Counted from the first letter of the stretch, positions 7,088 through 15,351 are shown. The stretch is 20,566 nt of DNA from Actinomycetes bacterium (GCA_021846485.1 JAJZWW010000010.1:1-20566), one strand, 5' to 3'. Numbers and translations: made by a program. Notes: generated by a model from the letters alone, not told the origin.

Positions 7088-8275
7088 ATGGGCAATCCGT
7101 GGTTCGAGACCGTGGCCGAGGCCCAGCGCCGTGCCCGCCGCCGCCTGCCGGCGGGGGTGTACGGGGCGCTCGTCGCGGGCTCGGAGCGGGGGACGACGGC
7201 GGCGGACAACGTCGCCGCCTTCGCCGAGCTGGGCTTCGCCCCGCGCACCGCCGGGCTGGCCGCCGAGCGGGACCTGGCGACGACGGTCATGGGCCAGCGG
7301 CTGTCGATGCCGGTGCTGATCAGCCCGACGGGGGTGCAGGCGGTCCACCCCGACGGGGAGCTCGCCGTGGCCCGGGCGGCCGCCAGCAGGGGGGTGGCGA
7401 TGGGCCTGTCGGGCTTCGCCAGCAAGCCGGTCGAGGAGGTCGCCGCGGCCAACCCGATGACCTTGTTCCAGATGTACTGGGTCGGCGACCGCGAGGAGAT
7501 GCGCGCCCGGATGCAGCGCGCCCGGCGGGCCGGGGCGGTCGGGGTGATCGCCACCCTCGACTGGTCGTTCTCCTACGGTCGGGACTGGGGGAGCCCGTTC
7601 ATCCCCGAGCGCATCGACTGGGAGGCGGTGCGGCGCTACGCGCCGCAGGTGGCCCTGCGGCCCCGCTGGCTGTGGGACTTCGCCAGGGCGGGGCACCTGC
7701 CCGACCTGGGCGTCCCCAACATGGTCGCCGACCCAGGGGAGCCGGCGCCGAGCTTCTTCGGCGCCTACGGGCGTTGGATGCGCTCGGCACCGCCGAGCTG
7801 GGACGACGTCGCCTGGCTGCGCGAGCAGTGGGACGGGCCGTTCATGCTGAAGGGCGTGATGCGCGTCGACGAGGCCCGGCGGGCGCTCGACGCGGGGGTC
7901 AGTGCGCTGTCGGTGTCCAACCACGGCGGTAACAACCTCGACGGCACGCCGGCGAGCGTCCGGGCCCTGCCGGCGATCGCCGAGGCGGTCGGCGACCGCG
8001 TCGAGGTGCTCCTCGACGGCGGCGTGCGGCGGGGATCGGACGTGACCAAGGCGCTCGCCCTCGGCGCCCGGGCAGTGATGATCGGGCGGGCGCACCTGTG
8101 GGGTTTGGCGGCCAACGGCCAGGCGGGGGTCGAGAACGTCCTGGACCTGCTGCGCGACGGGCTGGCCTCGGCGCTCACCGGCCTGGGCCGCAGCGGCGTC
8201 GCCGAGCTCTGCCGGGAGGACCTGGTGGTGCCTCCCGGCTTCGAGCGCCGCCTCGGGGTGCCCGCTGCGCCCTGA
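7088..8275 (+). CDS. mftD: MftD-like FMN-dependent enzyme (pre-mycofactocin synthase family)
   Basis: This 395-aa protein belongs to the FMN-dependent alpha-hydroxy-acid oxidase/dehydrogenase family. It matches MftD as I remember it: NPWFETVAEAQRRA at the start, ADNVAAFAELGFAP, LISPTGVQAVHPDGE, and WGLAANGQAGVENVLDLLR near the end. K255, H279, the FMN phosphate loop DGGVRRGSD (310-318) and IGR (332-334) are present. The usual catalytic Arg of lactate oxidases after HGG is Asn here (NHGGNNLDG), as I recall is typical of MftD. MftD oxidatively deaminates the peptide-derived intermediate AHDP to pre-mycofactocin. ATG 7088 follows GGAGG by five bases. No mftA, B, C, E or F lies in this window, so it may be a stand-alone homologue. 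Confidence 0.85.
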   Translation: MGNPWFETVAEAQRRARRRLPAGVYGALVAGSERGTTAADNVAAFAELGFAPRTAGLAAERDLATTVMGQRLSMPVLISPTGVQAVHPDGELAVARAAASRGVAMGLSGFASKPVEEVAAANPMTLFQMYWVGDREEMRARMQRARRAGAVGVIATLDWSFSYGRDWGSPFIPERIDWEAVRRYAPQVALRPRWLWDFARAGHLPDLGVPNMVADPGEPAPSFFGAYGRWMRSAPPSWDDVAWLREQWDGPFMLKGVMRVDEARRALDAGVSALSVSNHGGNNLDGTPASVRALPAIAEAVGDRVEVLLDGGVRRGSDVTKALALGARAVMIGRAHLWGLAANGQAGVENVLDLLRDGLASALTGLGRSGVAELCREDLVVPPGFERRLGVPAAP

Positions 8276-8288
8276 TCGCAGCTCTCGG

Positions 8289-8332
8289 GGGGGAGGAGGG
8301 GAAAGGCCTCGCCGGCGGTCGCCTCCTCTCCC
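8289..8332 (+). terminator. Candidate hairpin after the mftD-like gene
   Basis: Bases 8289-8299 pair with 8322-8332 in an 11-bp stem (core GAGGAGG/CCTCCTC, one G-U) starting 14 bases after the stop. There is no T-tract, so it is at best an atypical terminator. Confidence 0.35.
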
Positions 8333-8445
8333 GGGCGGGCTCGGCGGGCTTCGACGACCGGCGCCTGGCGGGACGCAACGCGAACCCCACCCGTGCAGCC
8401 CACCCGGACCCGCGCCGTCCGAGCCTGGGCCCGGCCGGCCCCGGC

Positions 8446-8451
8446 TACGCT
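8446..8451 (+). promoter_or_regulatory. Predicted -10 box for a leaderless transcript ahead of pntA
   Basis: TACGCT is followed by seven bases and then ATG 8459, the start of a 9-codon frame. The predicted transcription start coincides with that ATG. No clear -35 box is seen. Confidence 0.5.
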
Positions 8452-8458
8452 TCGGCGA

Positions 8459-8488
8459 ATGTCGTCGGTGGGGAAGGCCGCGTCGTGA
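8459..8488 (+). CDS. Leaderless upstream mini-ORF of pntA (MSSVGKAAS)
   Basis: Nine codons plus TGA start 7 nt after a TACGCT box. The stop at 8486-8488 overlaps the pntA start GTG at 8485-8487, and the presumed pntA Shine-Dalgarno sequence GGGGAAGG lies inside the mini-ORF. Ribosomes that begin on the leaderless ATG would terminate exactly at the pntA start, so the frame probably serves re-initiation or coupling rather than making a functional peptide. The arrangement is seen in the sequence; its use is inferred. Confidence 0.4.
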   Translation: MSSVGKAAS

Positions 8489-9639
8489 GCCTGCGGGTCG
8501 CGGTGGCGAGAGAGGCTGCGCCGGGTGAGCGCCGGGTCGCGCTCACCCCAGACGTAGTCGGGCGCCTGGAGACCGCCGGCACGACCCTCGTGGTCGAGGC
8601 CGGGGCCGGCTCGGCCGCCGGCTTCGCCGACAGCGACTACGAGAAGGCGGGGGCCACTGTGGTGGCGCCGGGGGCCGCGCTCGACGCGGCCGATCTGCTC
8701 GCGTGCGTCGGCGTCCCCGACCTCGACGCCCTGCGCGCCGGCCAAGCGGTCGTCGGCCTCCTCCAGCCGTTGCTGCGGCCCGAGGCGATGGAGCGCCTCG
8801 CGGCACGCGGGGTCACCGTCGTGAGCCTCGACGGCCTGCCCCGCACGCTGTCGCGGGCCCAGTCGATGGACGCCCTCTCCTCCCAGGCCAGCGCCGCCGG
8901 CTACAAGGCGATCCTCGTCGCCACCGAGCACTTCGCCCGCTACCTGCCGCTGCTGATCACCGCCGCGGGTACCTCCAGGCCGGCCGAGGTCCTGGTCCTC
9001 GGGGCGGGCGTGGCCGGCCTGCAGGCGATCGGTACCGCCCGGCGCCTCGGCGCGGTCGTGCGCGCCTACGACGTCCGAGCGGCGTCGCGCGGCGAGGTCG
9101 AGTCGCTCGGGGCGCAGTTCGTCGAGCTCTCCTCGGTCGGCGAGGCCGCCGGCGACGGCGGTTATGCCCGGGCCCTCGACGCCGACGAGCAGGCCGCCCA
9201 GCAGGCCGAGCTAGCCGGCCACATCGCCCGCCACGACATCGTCGTCACCACCGCCCAGGTGCCTGGCCGCCGCCCCCCGGAGCTGGTGACCGCCGAGGCG
9301 GTCGCGGCGATGCGCCCGGGGTCGGTGGTCGTCGACATGGGAGCCTCCGAGCTCGGCGGCAACGTCGCCGGATCGGTCCCCGGCGAGGCGGTCGTGACCC
9401 CCGGCGGGGTCACCGTGGTGGGCGCCGGCGACCTGGCTTCACGCCTCGCCACCAGCGCCTCGACCGCCTACGCGCGCAACCTCACCGCTCTGCTCGCCCA
9501 CCTGGTCGTGGACGGCGAGCTGCACGTCGACCTGGACGACGAGATCACCGCGGGGGTCGTCGTCACCCACGGCGGGGCCGTGGTGCACCCCGCCACCCGC
9601 GCGCTGCTCGGCGCCCACCCCACGGAGGAACCCTCATGA
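8485..9639 (+). CDS. pntAA: NAD(P) transhydrogenase subunit alpha part 1 (NAD-binding domain I)
   Basis: This 384-aa soluble subunit of proton-translocating transhydrogenase binds NAD(H) and passes hydride to NADP held by PntB, using the proton gradient to make NADPH. Family hallmarks are REAAPGERRVALTP near the N-terminus, RAQSMDALSSQASAAGYKA in the middle, and the Rossmann loop LGAGVAGLQAIGTARRLGA followed by the acidic AYDVR. Its length matches the split form, in which alpha is two proteins. GTG 8485 is chosen for GGGGAAGG seven bases upstream and for the start of homology. The stop overlaps the pntAB ATG (ATGA). The three genes form one operon, probably expressed through the upstream mini-ORF. 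Confidence 0.95.
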   Translation: MSLRVAVAREAAPGERRVALTPDVVGRLETAGTTLVVEAGAGSAAGFADSDYEKAGATVVAPGAALDAADLLACVGVPDLDALRAGQAVVGLLQPLLRPEAMERLAARGVTVVSLDGLPRTLSRAQSMDALSSQASAAGYKAILVATEHFARYLPLLITAAGTSRPAEVLVLGAGVAGLQAIGTARRLGAVVRAYDVRAASRGEVESLGAQFVELSSVGEAAGDGGYARALDADEQAAQQAELAGHIARHDIVVTTAQVPGRRPPELVTAEAVAAMRPGSVVVDMGASELGGNVAGSVPGEAVVTPGGVTVVGAGDLASRLATSASTAYARNLTALLAHLVVDGELHVDLDDEITAGVVVTHGGAVVHPATRALLGAHPTEEPS

Positions 9640-9959
9640 CCACCGGATTCGTCGGCGAGCTCACCGTGTTCGTGCTCGCCATCCTGGTCGGCTTCGAGGT
9701 GATCAGCAAGGTCCCGGCCACCTTGCACACGCCGTTGATGTCGGGTGCCAACTCCATCCACGGCGTGGTGCTCGTCGGGGTGATCGTGCTCTCCTCGGAG
9801 GTCCACGGCCCGCTCGGCTACGTGCTCACCTTCCTCGCCGCGGCCTTTGCCGGGGCCAACGTCGTCGGCGGCTACGCGGTGACCGACCGGATGCTGCAGA
9901 TGTTCAAGCGCCGGCCGGCGCCCACCGAGACGGCCCCCCCGGGCGGGGGGCGCCGGTGA
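9636..9959 (+). CDS. pntAB: NAD(P) transhydrogenase subunit alpha part 2 (membrane)
   Basis: This 107-aa protein has about three hydrophobic helices: FVGELTVFVLAILVGFEVIS, then a segment from IHGVVLVGVIVLSS, then LGYVLTFLAAAFAGANVVGGYAV. HTPLMSGANSIHG is the conserved signature of the alpha membrane domain (domain II), which joins PntB in forming the proton channel. GGAGGAA precedes ATG 9636 at good distance, and the start overlaps the pntAA stop. Its own TGA overlaps the GTG of pntB. The short basic and proline-rich tail after the last helix is unremarkable. Confidence 0.95.
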   Translation: MTTGFVGELTVFVLAILVGFEVISKVPATLHTPLMSGANSIHGVVLVGVIVLSSEVHGPLGYVLTFLAAAFAGANVVGGYAVTDRMLQMFKRRPAPTETAPPGGGRR

Positions 9960-11353
9960 GCCTCCACCAGGCGGTGAACCTGGCGTTCCTCGTCGCCGCG
10001 GTCTGCTTCGTGCTCGGCCTGCACTTCATGAACTCGCCCGCGACCGCCCGCCGCGGCAACCAGGTGTCGGCCGCCGGGATGGTCCTCGCGGTGGCCGCGG
10101 CCTTCGCGCTGGTCGCCGACGGGGGGGCGATGACCGCCGGGCGCTGGCTGGTGCTGCTCTGCGGCGCCCTCGTCGGCGCCGGCGTGGGCCTGTGGGCGGC
10201 CAGATCGGTCCTCATGACCGCCATGCCCCAGCTGGTGAGCCTGTTCAACGCGGTCGGCGGCGGGGCGGCGACGATGATCGCCCTGGCCGACTACGCCCGT
10301 AACCCCCAGCAAGGGTCGGGCACCGCGCTGGCCACCGTCCTCGACGTGATCATCGGCTCGGTCACCTTCGCCGGGTCGCTGGTGGCCGCCGCCAAGCTGC
10401 AGGGCTACGCCAGCCAACCGATCCGCTTCGCGGGCAGCCGCCTGGCGAACCTCGCCCTGGCGGTCGTGGCGCTCGCCTCGGCCGTGGCGGTGGTCGCCCG
10501 GGTGGAGAGCCTGCCGGTGCTCGTGGTCACCCTCGCCGCCGCCCTCGGCGTCGGGGTGCTGATGGTCCTGCCGATCGGCGGCGCCGACATGCCAGTGGTG
10601 ATCTCGCTGCTCAACGCCTTCACCGGCACCGCCGTGGCGATGGCCGGTTTCGTGCTGTCCAACACCATCCTCACCGTCGCCGGCGCCCTGGTCGGCGCCT
10701 CCGGCACGATCCTCACCAAACTGATGGCCGATGCCATGAACCGATCGGTGCCGGCGATCATGGTCGGCGGGTTCGGGACCGGGGCAGCCGGGATCGAGGC
10801 GTCCGGCGCGGGAGGCGGCTCGGTGCGCTCGATCGAGGTCGACGACGCCGCCCTGCAGCTGGCCTACGCCGAGCGGGTGATCGTGGTCCCCGGCTACGGC
10901 CTGGCGGCGGCCCAGGCCCAGCACGAGCTGCGGGCCCTCGCCGCGGTCCTGGAGGAGCGGGGCGTCGACGTCTCCTACGCCATCCACCCCGTGGCCGGGC
11001 GCATGCCCGGCCACATGAACGTGCTCCTGGCCGAGGCCAACGTCCCCTACGACCAGCTGAAGGAGATGGAGGAGGTCAACCCGGAGCTCCCCCGGGCCGA
11101 CGTCGCCCTCGTTGTCGGAGCCAACGACGTCACCAACCCGGCCGCCCGCCGCCCCGGCAACGCCGTGTCGGGAATGCCGATCCTCGACGTCGACCAGGCC
11201 AAGAGCGTGATCGTGATCAAGCGGTCGATGGCCTCCGGCTACGCGGGCATGGACAACGAGCTGTACACCGACCCGAGGACCGCGATGCTCTTCAGCGACG
11301 CCAAGAAGGGCCTCGCCGCGCTCACCGCGGCCACCAAGGCCCTCGTCGGCTGA
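9956..11353 (+). CDS. pntB: NAD(P) transhydrogenase subunit beta
   Basis: This 465-aa protein has an N-terminal half with about eight or nine hydrophobic helices (domain II proton channel) and a C-terminal NADP(H)-binding domain III from about residue 290. Visible domain III motifs are VPGYGLAAAQAQH (dinucleotide loop), YAIHPVAGRMPGHMNVLLAEA, VGANDVTNPAARR and the lid-like IKRSMASGYAGMDN. It works with PntAA and PntAB in the cytoplasmic membrane to drive NADPH formation. GTG 9956 overlaps the pntAB stop (GTGA), and a run of six Gs serves as the ribosome-binding region. It converges on era 113 bases downstream. Confidence 0.96.
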   Translation: MSLHQAVNLAFLVAAVCFVLGLHFMNSPATARRGNQVSAAGMVLAVAAAFALVADGGAMTAGRWLVLLCGALVGAGVGLWAARSVLMTAMPQLVSLFNAVGGGAATMIALADYARNPQQGSGTALATVLDVIIGSVTFAGSLVAAAKLQGYASQPIRFAGSRLANLALAVVALASAVAVVARVESLPVLVVTLAAALGVGVLMVLPIGGADMPVVISLLNAFTGTAVAMAGFVLSNTILTVAGALVGASGTILTKLMADAMNRSVPAIMVGGFGTGAAGIEASGAGGGSVRSIEVDDAALQLAYAERVIVVPGYGLAAAQAQHELRALAAVLEERGVDVSYAIHPVAGRMPGHMNVLLAEANVPYDQLKEMEEVNPELPRADVALVVGANDVTNPAARRPGNAVSGMPILDVDQAKSVIVIKRSMASGYAGMDNELYTDPRTAMLFSDAKKGLAALTAATKALVG

Positions 11354-11373
11354 CGGGGGAGCGGGCAGGGCAG

Positions 11374-11390
11374 GCAGCCGGGAAGGCTGC
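11374..11390 (+). terminator. Candidate hairpin after pntB
   Basis: GCAGCC (11374-11379) and GGCTGC (11385-11390) form a six-bp stem with a five-base loop 20 bases after the pntB stop, in the convergent gap before era. It lacks a T-run, so termination is uncertain. Confidence 0.3.
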
Positions 11391-11465
11391 TCGCCGACTT
11401 CGACGATCTCATCGACGACCCGCGGCAAGGCTCCCTCCCGGTGACCAATCCTCTCGTCCTCTCGA

Positions 11466-12341
11466 TCAGTAGCCCAGCCGCTCGAGGGCTTCGGGGCGGC
11501 CCTGCCAGCCGGGCTCGACCTTGACGAACAGCTCCAGGTAGGCCCCAGCGGGGAGCTGGGCCCGAGCCCGGGTGCCGACCTCGCGCAGCACCGCGCCGCC
11601 CCGCCCGATGACGATCGGCTTCTGGCTGTCACGCTCGACCAGGATCTCGCAGCGGATCCGCGGCCACTCCCACTCGGTGACCCGGCAGGCGACGGAGTGG
11701 GGCACCTCGTCCCGGGTGACCGCCAGGAGCTGCTCGCGCACCAGCTCGGCGACCCACCGGGCCTCCGGGACGTCGCTGACCACCCCGTCGGGGTACAGCT
11801 GCGGCCCTTCGGGGAGCCGGCCGGCGATCGCCTCGACGAGGGCCTCGACGCCCTCGCCGGTGCGCGCCGACACCGGGAAGTACTCCTGGAGACCCAGGCC
11901 GGCGGCCTCCTGGAGCTGGTCGAGCACGGCCCTGCGGGAGGCGGCGTCGACCTTGTTGACCACGCAGATCGAGTCGACCGGGACCAGGCCGGCCACGAAG
12001 CGGTCCCCTTTCCCCAAGCTCTGGGTGGCGTCGAGGACCAGGACGGTCACGTCCACCCCGCGCAGCGCCCCCTCGGCGGTGTCGTTGAGGCGCGCTCCGA
12101 GCAGGGTCCGGGGCTTGTGGATGCCGGGGGTGTCCACGAACACCACCTGCAGGCCGGGGCGGGTGAGCACCCCGCGCACCGGGTTCCGGGTCGTCTGGGC
12201 CACCGGGGAGGTGATCGACACCTTCGTCCCGACCAGCGCGTTGAGCAGCGTCGACTTGCCGACGTTGGGTCGCCCGACGAGGGTCGCGAACCCCGAGCGC
12301 ATCGCCGGGCCGGCGCCCGTCGCGCCCTCGCGCTCAGCCAC
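11466..12341 (-). CDS. era: GTPase Era
   Basis: This 291-aa GTPase binds the 3' end of 16S rRNA and assists 30S maturation. All G motifs are visible: GRPNVGKS (23-30), QTTR (49-52), DTPG (70-73), NKVD (129-132) and VSA. The C-terminal KH domain has IGRGGAVLREVG and ends FVKVEPGWQ...LGY, as in family members. GTG 12341 overlaps the end of the upstream CBS-domain gene by eight bases and has a weak GGGGA ahead of it. ATG 12302, giving 278 aa, is the alternative. It is the last gene of the HIT-phoH-ybeY-CBS-era operon and shares with YbeY a role in 16S rRNA processing. Confidence 0.95.
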   Translation of the reverse strand: MAEREGATGAGPAMRSGFATLVGRPNVGKSTLLNALVGTKVSITSPVAQTTRNPVRGVLTRPGLQVVFVDTPGIHKPRTLLGARLNDTAEGALRGVDVTVLVLDATQSLGKGDRFVAGLVPVDSICVVNKVDAASRRAVLDQLQEAAGLGLQEYFPVSARTGEGVEALVEAIAGRLPEGPQLYPDGVVSDVPEARWVAELVREQLLAVTRDEVPHSVACRVTEWEWPRIRCEILVERDSQKPIVIGRGGAVLREVGTRARAQLPAGAYLELFVKVEPGWQGRPEALERLGY

Positions 12342-13668
12342 CGCAGTCCCCGCGCCCGGCTGGCGGCGACAGCTCCCCAGCGGGCGGGGCGGGCTCGATG
12401 CGCACCCTCCCGATGCGCTGCCCCGACACCCCTTCCGCGCGCAGCCGGTGGCCGTCGACCTCGACCTCCTCGCCCTCGGTCGGCACGTGGCCGGTCTCGG
12501 AGTACACCAGCCCACCGACGGTGTCCCAGTCCCCTTCCGGCAGGCCGGGCCCGGGCAGGAGGTCGTTGACCTCGTCGATCGGCATCCTCGCGTTGACCAC
12601 CACCGTCCCGTCGGCGAGGACCTCGACGTCCTTGGCCTCCACGTCGTACTCGTCGCTGATCTCGCCGACGAGCTCTTCGATCAGGTCCTCCAGGGTGACG
12701 ATGCCCGCCGTGCCCCCGAACTCGTCGACCACCACCGCCAGGTGGAACTTCTCCGCCTGCATCTCGCGCATCAGCTCCGACACCCGCTTGCTCTCGGGGG
12801 TGAAGTGGGCCTCCCGCATGAGGGCCGACACCGGCTCCGTCTCCCGCTCGTCACGTACCGCTCTCAGGAGGTCCTTCACGAAGACCACCCCGACCACGTC
12901 GTCGATGCCCTGACCGTACACCGGGATGCGGCTGTAGCCAGCTCCGATGGCGATGTCCACCACGTCGGAGACGGTGGCTCGGGCCTCGACCGCGACGGTG
13001 TCCGGCCGGGGGACCATGACGTCGCGCACCACGGTGTCGCCGAAGTCGATGATCGAGTGGATGAGGGTGCGCTCCTCGGTCTCGATGACCTCCTCCTCGG
13101 CGGCGGTGTCGGCCAGGGCGCGGATCATGCCGTCCGAGGTGTAGGGGCCGTCGGACATGCCGGATCCCGGCAGGAGGGCGTTGGCCACCCGGATCAAGGC
13201 GCGCGTCGCCCAGCGCAGGGGGGCGACGGCGTAGAGGGCGCGGATGACCGGGGCGGCGAGCAGGGCCGCCCGCTCGCCGTGCTGCACCGCCCAGGTCTTC
13301 GGAGCCAGCTCGGCGACCACGAAGATCACCAGGATCTCGAAGACCGTCGCCACGATCACCCCGATCGCGCCGAGCACGTGGGCTGCGACGACCCCCACCA
13401 GGGTGGCCGCCACCAGCGTGGTGATCTCCAGCGCGAACAGCACTACCGGCAGGACCCGTTCGGTCCTCTCGACCACCCCGAGGAGGGTCCTAGCACCCCG
13501 GCGCCCCTCCTCGACCAGGCTCAACGCCTTCACCCGGGACATCCGGGTGAGCGCGGTCTCGGAGAGCGCGAGGAACCCGGTGAGCACGATCAGCACCACG
13601 ACCGCGGCCACCAGCCCGGCGTCGGTGCCGTCGAAGTGATGGCTTGGGGGGTCGGCGGCGGAGATCAT
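12334..13668 (-). CDS. CNNM/CorC (HlyC) family CBS-domain membrane protein
   Basis: This 444-aa protein has a DUF21/CNNM transmembrane region (about 18-190; GLVAAVVVLIVLTGFLALSE with the conserved small-residue/SE-T pattern, and VIVATVFEILVIFVVAELAPK). A CBS pair follows (about 205-335; DVMVPRPDTVAVEA and HLAVVVDEFGGTAGIVTLEDL). The C-terminal CorC_HlyC domain (about 345-430) includes GLVYSETGHVPTEGEEV. Members are implicated in Mg2+/Co2+ efflux; older annotation as hemolysin is misleading. ATG 13668 overlaps the ybeY stop (ATGA), fixing the start. It sits between ybeY and era, a position common for this family in actinobacteria. Confidence 0.93.
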   Translation of the reverse strand: MISAADPPSHHFDGTDAGLVAAVVVLIVLTGFLALSETALTRMSRVKALSLVEEGRRGARTLLGVVERTERVLPVVLFALEITTLVAATLVGVVAAHVLGAIGVIVATVFEILVIFVVAELAPKTWAVQHGERAALLAAPVIRALYAVAPLRWATRALIRVANALLPGSGMSDGPYTSDGMIRALADTAAEEEVIETEERTLIHSIIDFGDTVVRDVMVPRPDTVAVEARATVSDVVDIAIGAGYSRIPVYGQGIDDVVGVVFVKDLLRAVRDERETEPVSALMREAHFTPESKRVSELMREMQAEKFHLAVVVDEFGGTAGIVTLEDLIEELVGEISDEYDVEAKDVEVLADGTVVVNARMPIDEVNDLLPGPGLPEGDWDTVGGLVYSETGHVPTEGEEVEVDGHRLRAEGVSGQRIGRVRIEPAPPAGELSPPAGRGDCGG

Positions 13669-14309
13669 CTCGTGCGCGGCGGGCCGTCGCCCGCTTCGGG
13701 GGAGCCACCCCGGGGCGCCGGCGGAGCGATCCGCCTCCCGCCGCTCGGCCCGGGCGCCGCCCGCCCGGTCGGCGAGCCCGGCGGCCGGGGGCGGAACCGG
13801 GGGTTGACCATCACGCCGTGGTGGCGGGCGAGCAGCTCGCGCTCGCGCTCTTCCATCTCCTCGGCCTCGTCGTCGTCGAGGTGGTCCATGCCGAGCAGGT
13901 GCAATACGCCGTGGACGACCAGGAGGGCCATCTCGTCCTCGTAGCTCCCGGTGTGCTCGAGCGCGTTGCGCCTGGCCACGGCCGGGCAGATCACCACGTC
14001 GCCGAGCAGCGTCGGCGCCTCGTCGAGCTCACCGGTGAAACCCGGCCCGCTGCCGCCCGAATCGGGCGAGCGGCCACTGTCGGCCGGGTCCTCGTCGATC
14101 GGGAAGGCGAGCACGTCGGTGGGGCCCTGCTTGTCGAGGAACTTCTCGTTGAGCTCGGCGATGGCCGCCTCGTCGACGAACAGCACCGACAGCTCCGCGT
14201 CGCCCCTCACACCCTCGTCGGCGAGGACCGCCTCGGCCAGGCGGACCAGCCTGAGCGCGTCGACCGGCTGGTCGCGCTGCTCGTCGGCGGCGAAGACCTC
14301 GACGCTCAT
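13665..14309 (-). CDS. ybeY: Endoribonuclease YbeY (rRNA maturation factor)
   Basis: This 214-aa protein carries the metal-binding motif HGVLHLLGMDH (H133, H137, H143), which coordinates zinc in YbeY. YbeY is a single-strand RNase for 16S rRNA 3'-end maturation and ribosome quality control. Earlier landmarks are LNEKFLDKQGPTDVLAFP and LLGDVVICP. Most family members are about 150-165 aa. This one is longer because of a Gly/Ser-rich insert (about 76-97) and a Pro/Gly/Arg-rich tail (about 171-214). The tail looks disordered and may simply be drifted sequence. ATG 14309 is 28 bases after phoH ends. Its stop overlaps the next gene. Confidence 0.93.
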   Translation of the reverse strand: MSVEVFAADEQRDQPVDALRLVRLAEAVLADEGVRGDAELSVLFVDEAAIAELNEKFLDKQGPTDVLAFPIDEDPADSGRSPDSGGSGPGFTGELDEAPTLLGDVVICPAVARRNALEHTGSYEDEMALLVVHGVLHLLGMDHLDDDEAEEMEERERELLARHHGVMVNPRFRPRPPGSPTGRAAPGPSGGRRIAPPAPRGGSPEAGDGPPRTR

Positions 14310-14337
14310 CGGCGCCGGCCCGTGCCCCGGCCCACGC

Positions 14338-15351
14338 TCAGGCGCGCGAGGCGTCGGCCGCCTCGAACGCCGAGACGATGTCGGCGACGATCCGGTGGCG
14401 CACCACGTCCCGGCGGCCGAGATGGACCCACGCCAGCCCCTCGATGCCCGTCAGCACCCCTTCCAGGTTGAGCAGGCCGGAGCGGCCACCGGGAAGGTCG
14501 ATCTGGGTGTCGTCGCCGGTGACCACCACCTTCGAGCCGAACCCGATCCGGGTGAGGAACATCTTGATCTGCTCGGGCGTGGTGTTCTGCGCCTCGTCGA
14601 GGATGATGAAGCTCCCGTTCAAGGTCCGGCCCCTCATGTAGGCGAGTGGCGCCACCTCCACCGTCCCGGCGTCCAGGAGCCGGCGGGCCCCCTCGGTGCC
14701 CAGCATGTCGTACAAGGCGTCGTAGAGCGGCCTCAGGTAGGGGTCGATCTTGGCCATCAGGTCGCCGGGGAGGAACCCGAGCCGCTCGCCCGCCTCCACC
14801 GCCGGGCGGGTCAGGATGATGCGGTCGACGGTCTTGGCCTGCAGAGCCTGGACCGCCAGGGCCACGGCCAGGTAGCTCTTGCCGGTGCCCGCCGGGCCGA
14901 TGCCGAAGGTCACGACGTTGTCCCGGATCGCCTCGGCGTAACGCTTCTGGCCGCTGGTCTTGGGCCGCACCGAGCGCCCCCGCACCGACCGCAGCACCTC
15001 GGCGGTGAGGACCTCGCTCGGGCTCTCGTCGGCGCGGACCATGTCGATGGTCCGCGACACCATGGAGGCATCCACGCTGTGGCCCTGCTCGAGGATCAGC
15101 CGGAGCTCGTCGATCAGCCGGGCGGCCGTCGTGGCGTCGGCACCGTCGATGAGGAACTCGTTGCCCCGGTTGAGGATCCGGGTCCCGGCGAAGGCGTCCT
15201 CCACCAGGCGGAGGTTCTCGTTGAGGGGACCCACGAGACGCGGCATCAGGTGGTTGGGGACGGTGACGGTGGTGGGCACGGGCTGCTCTTGGCCACACGA
15301 TACCTCCGCGCCCCCCGGCAGGGCGGGGACCGGCTCCGCAGGGCGGCTCAC
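14338..15351 (-). CDS. phoH: PhoH-family ATPase
   Basis: This 337-aa P-loop ATPase has an N-terminal KH-like region (about 30-100) and a PhoH domain with Walker A GPAGTGKS (152-159), LTRPAVEAGERLGFLPGD, and Walker B FIILDEAQN (248-256), followed by VTGDDTQIDLP. PhoH proteins next to ybeY are thought to act in RNA metabolism; the exact reaction is not settled. Three starts are possible: GTG 15363, GTG 15351 and GTG 15279. I prefer 15351 because it overlaps the HIT stop as GTGA, the junction style used repeatedly here. Homology clearly begins only around residue 28, so 15279 remains plausible. Confidence 0.92.
   Translation of the reverse strand: MSRPAEPVPALPGGAEVSCGQEQPVPTTVTVPNHLMPRLVGPLNENLRLVEDAFAGTRILNRGNEFLIDGADATTAARLIDELRLILEQGHSVDASMVSRTIDMVRADESPSEVLTAEVLRSVRGRSVRPKTSGQKRYAEAIRDNVVTFGIGPAGTGKSYLAVALAVQALQAKTVDRIILTRPAVEAGERLGFLPGDLMAKIDPYLRPLYDALYDMLGTEGARRLLDAGTVEVAPLAYMRGRTLNGSFIILDEAQNTTPEQIKMFLTRIGFGSKVVVTGDDTQIDLPGGRSGLLNLEGVLTGIEGLAWVHLGRRDVVRHRIVADIVSAFEAADASRA

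Noticed and set aside
11391..11465. Coding-like stretch (ADFDDLIDDPRQGSLP) in the pntB-era gap
   Set aside because: It has no start codon of its own and only about 30 codons before a stop; probably chance in GC-rich DNA or too decayed to name.
9872..11632. A 586-codon open frame antisense to pntB
   Set aside because: Its translation is His/Gly/Asp-rich with no domain, and the opposite strand encodes a textbook PntB. High GC removes stops from the antisense frame.
11572..13944. A 790-codon plus-strand open frame antisense to era and the CBS-domain gene
   Set aside because: Composition is typical of a shadow frame and it crosses two well-supported genes on the other strand.
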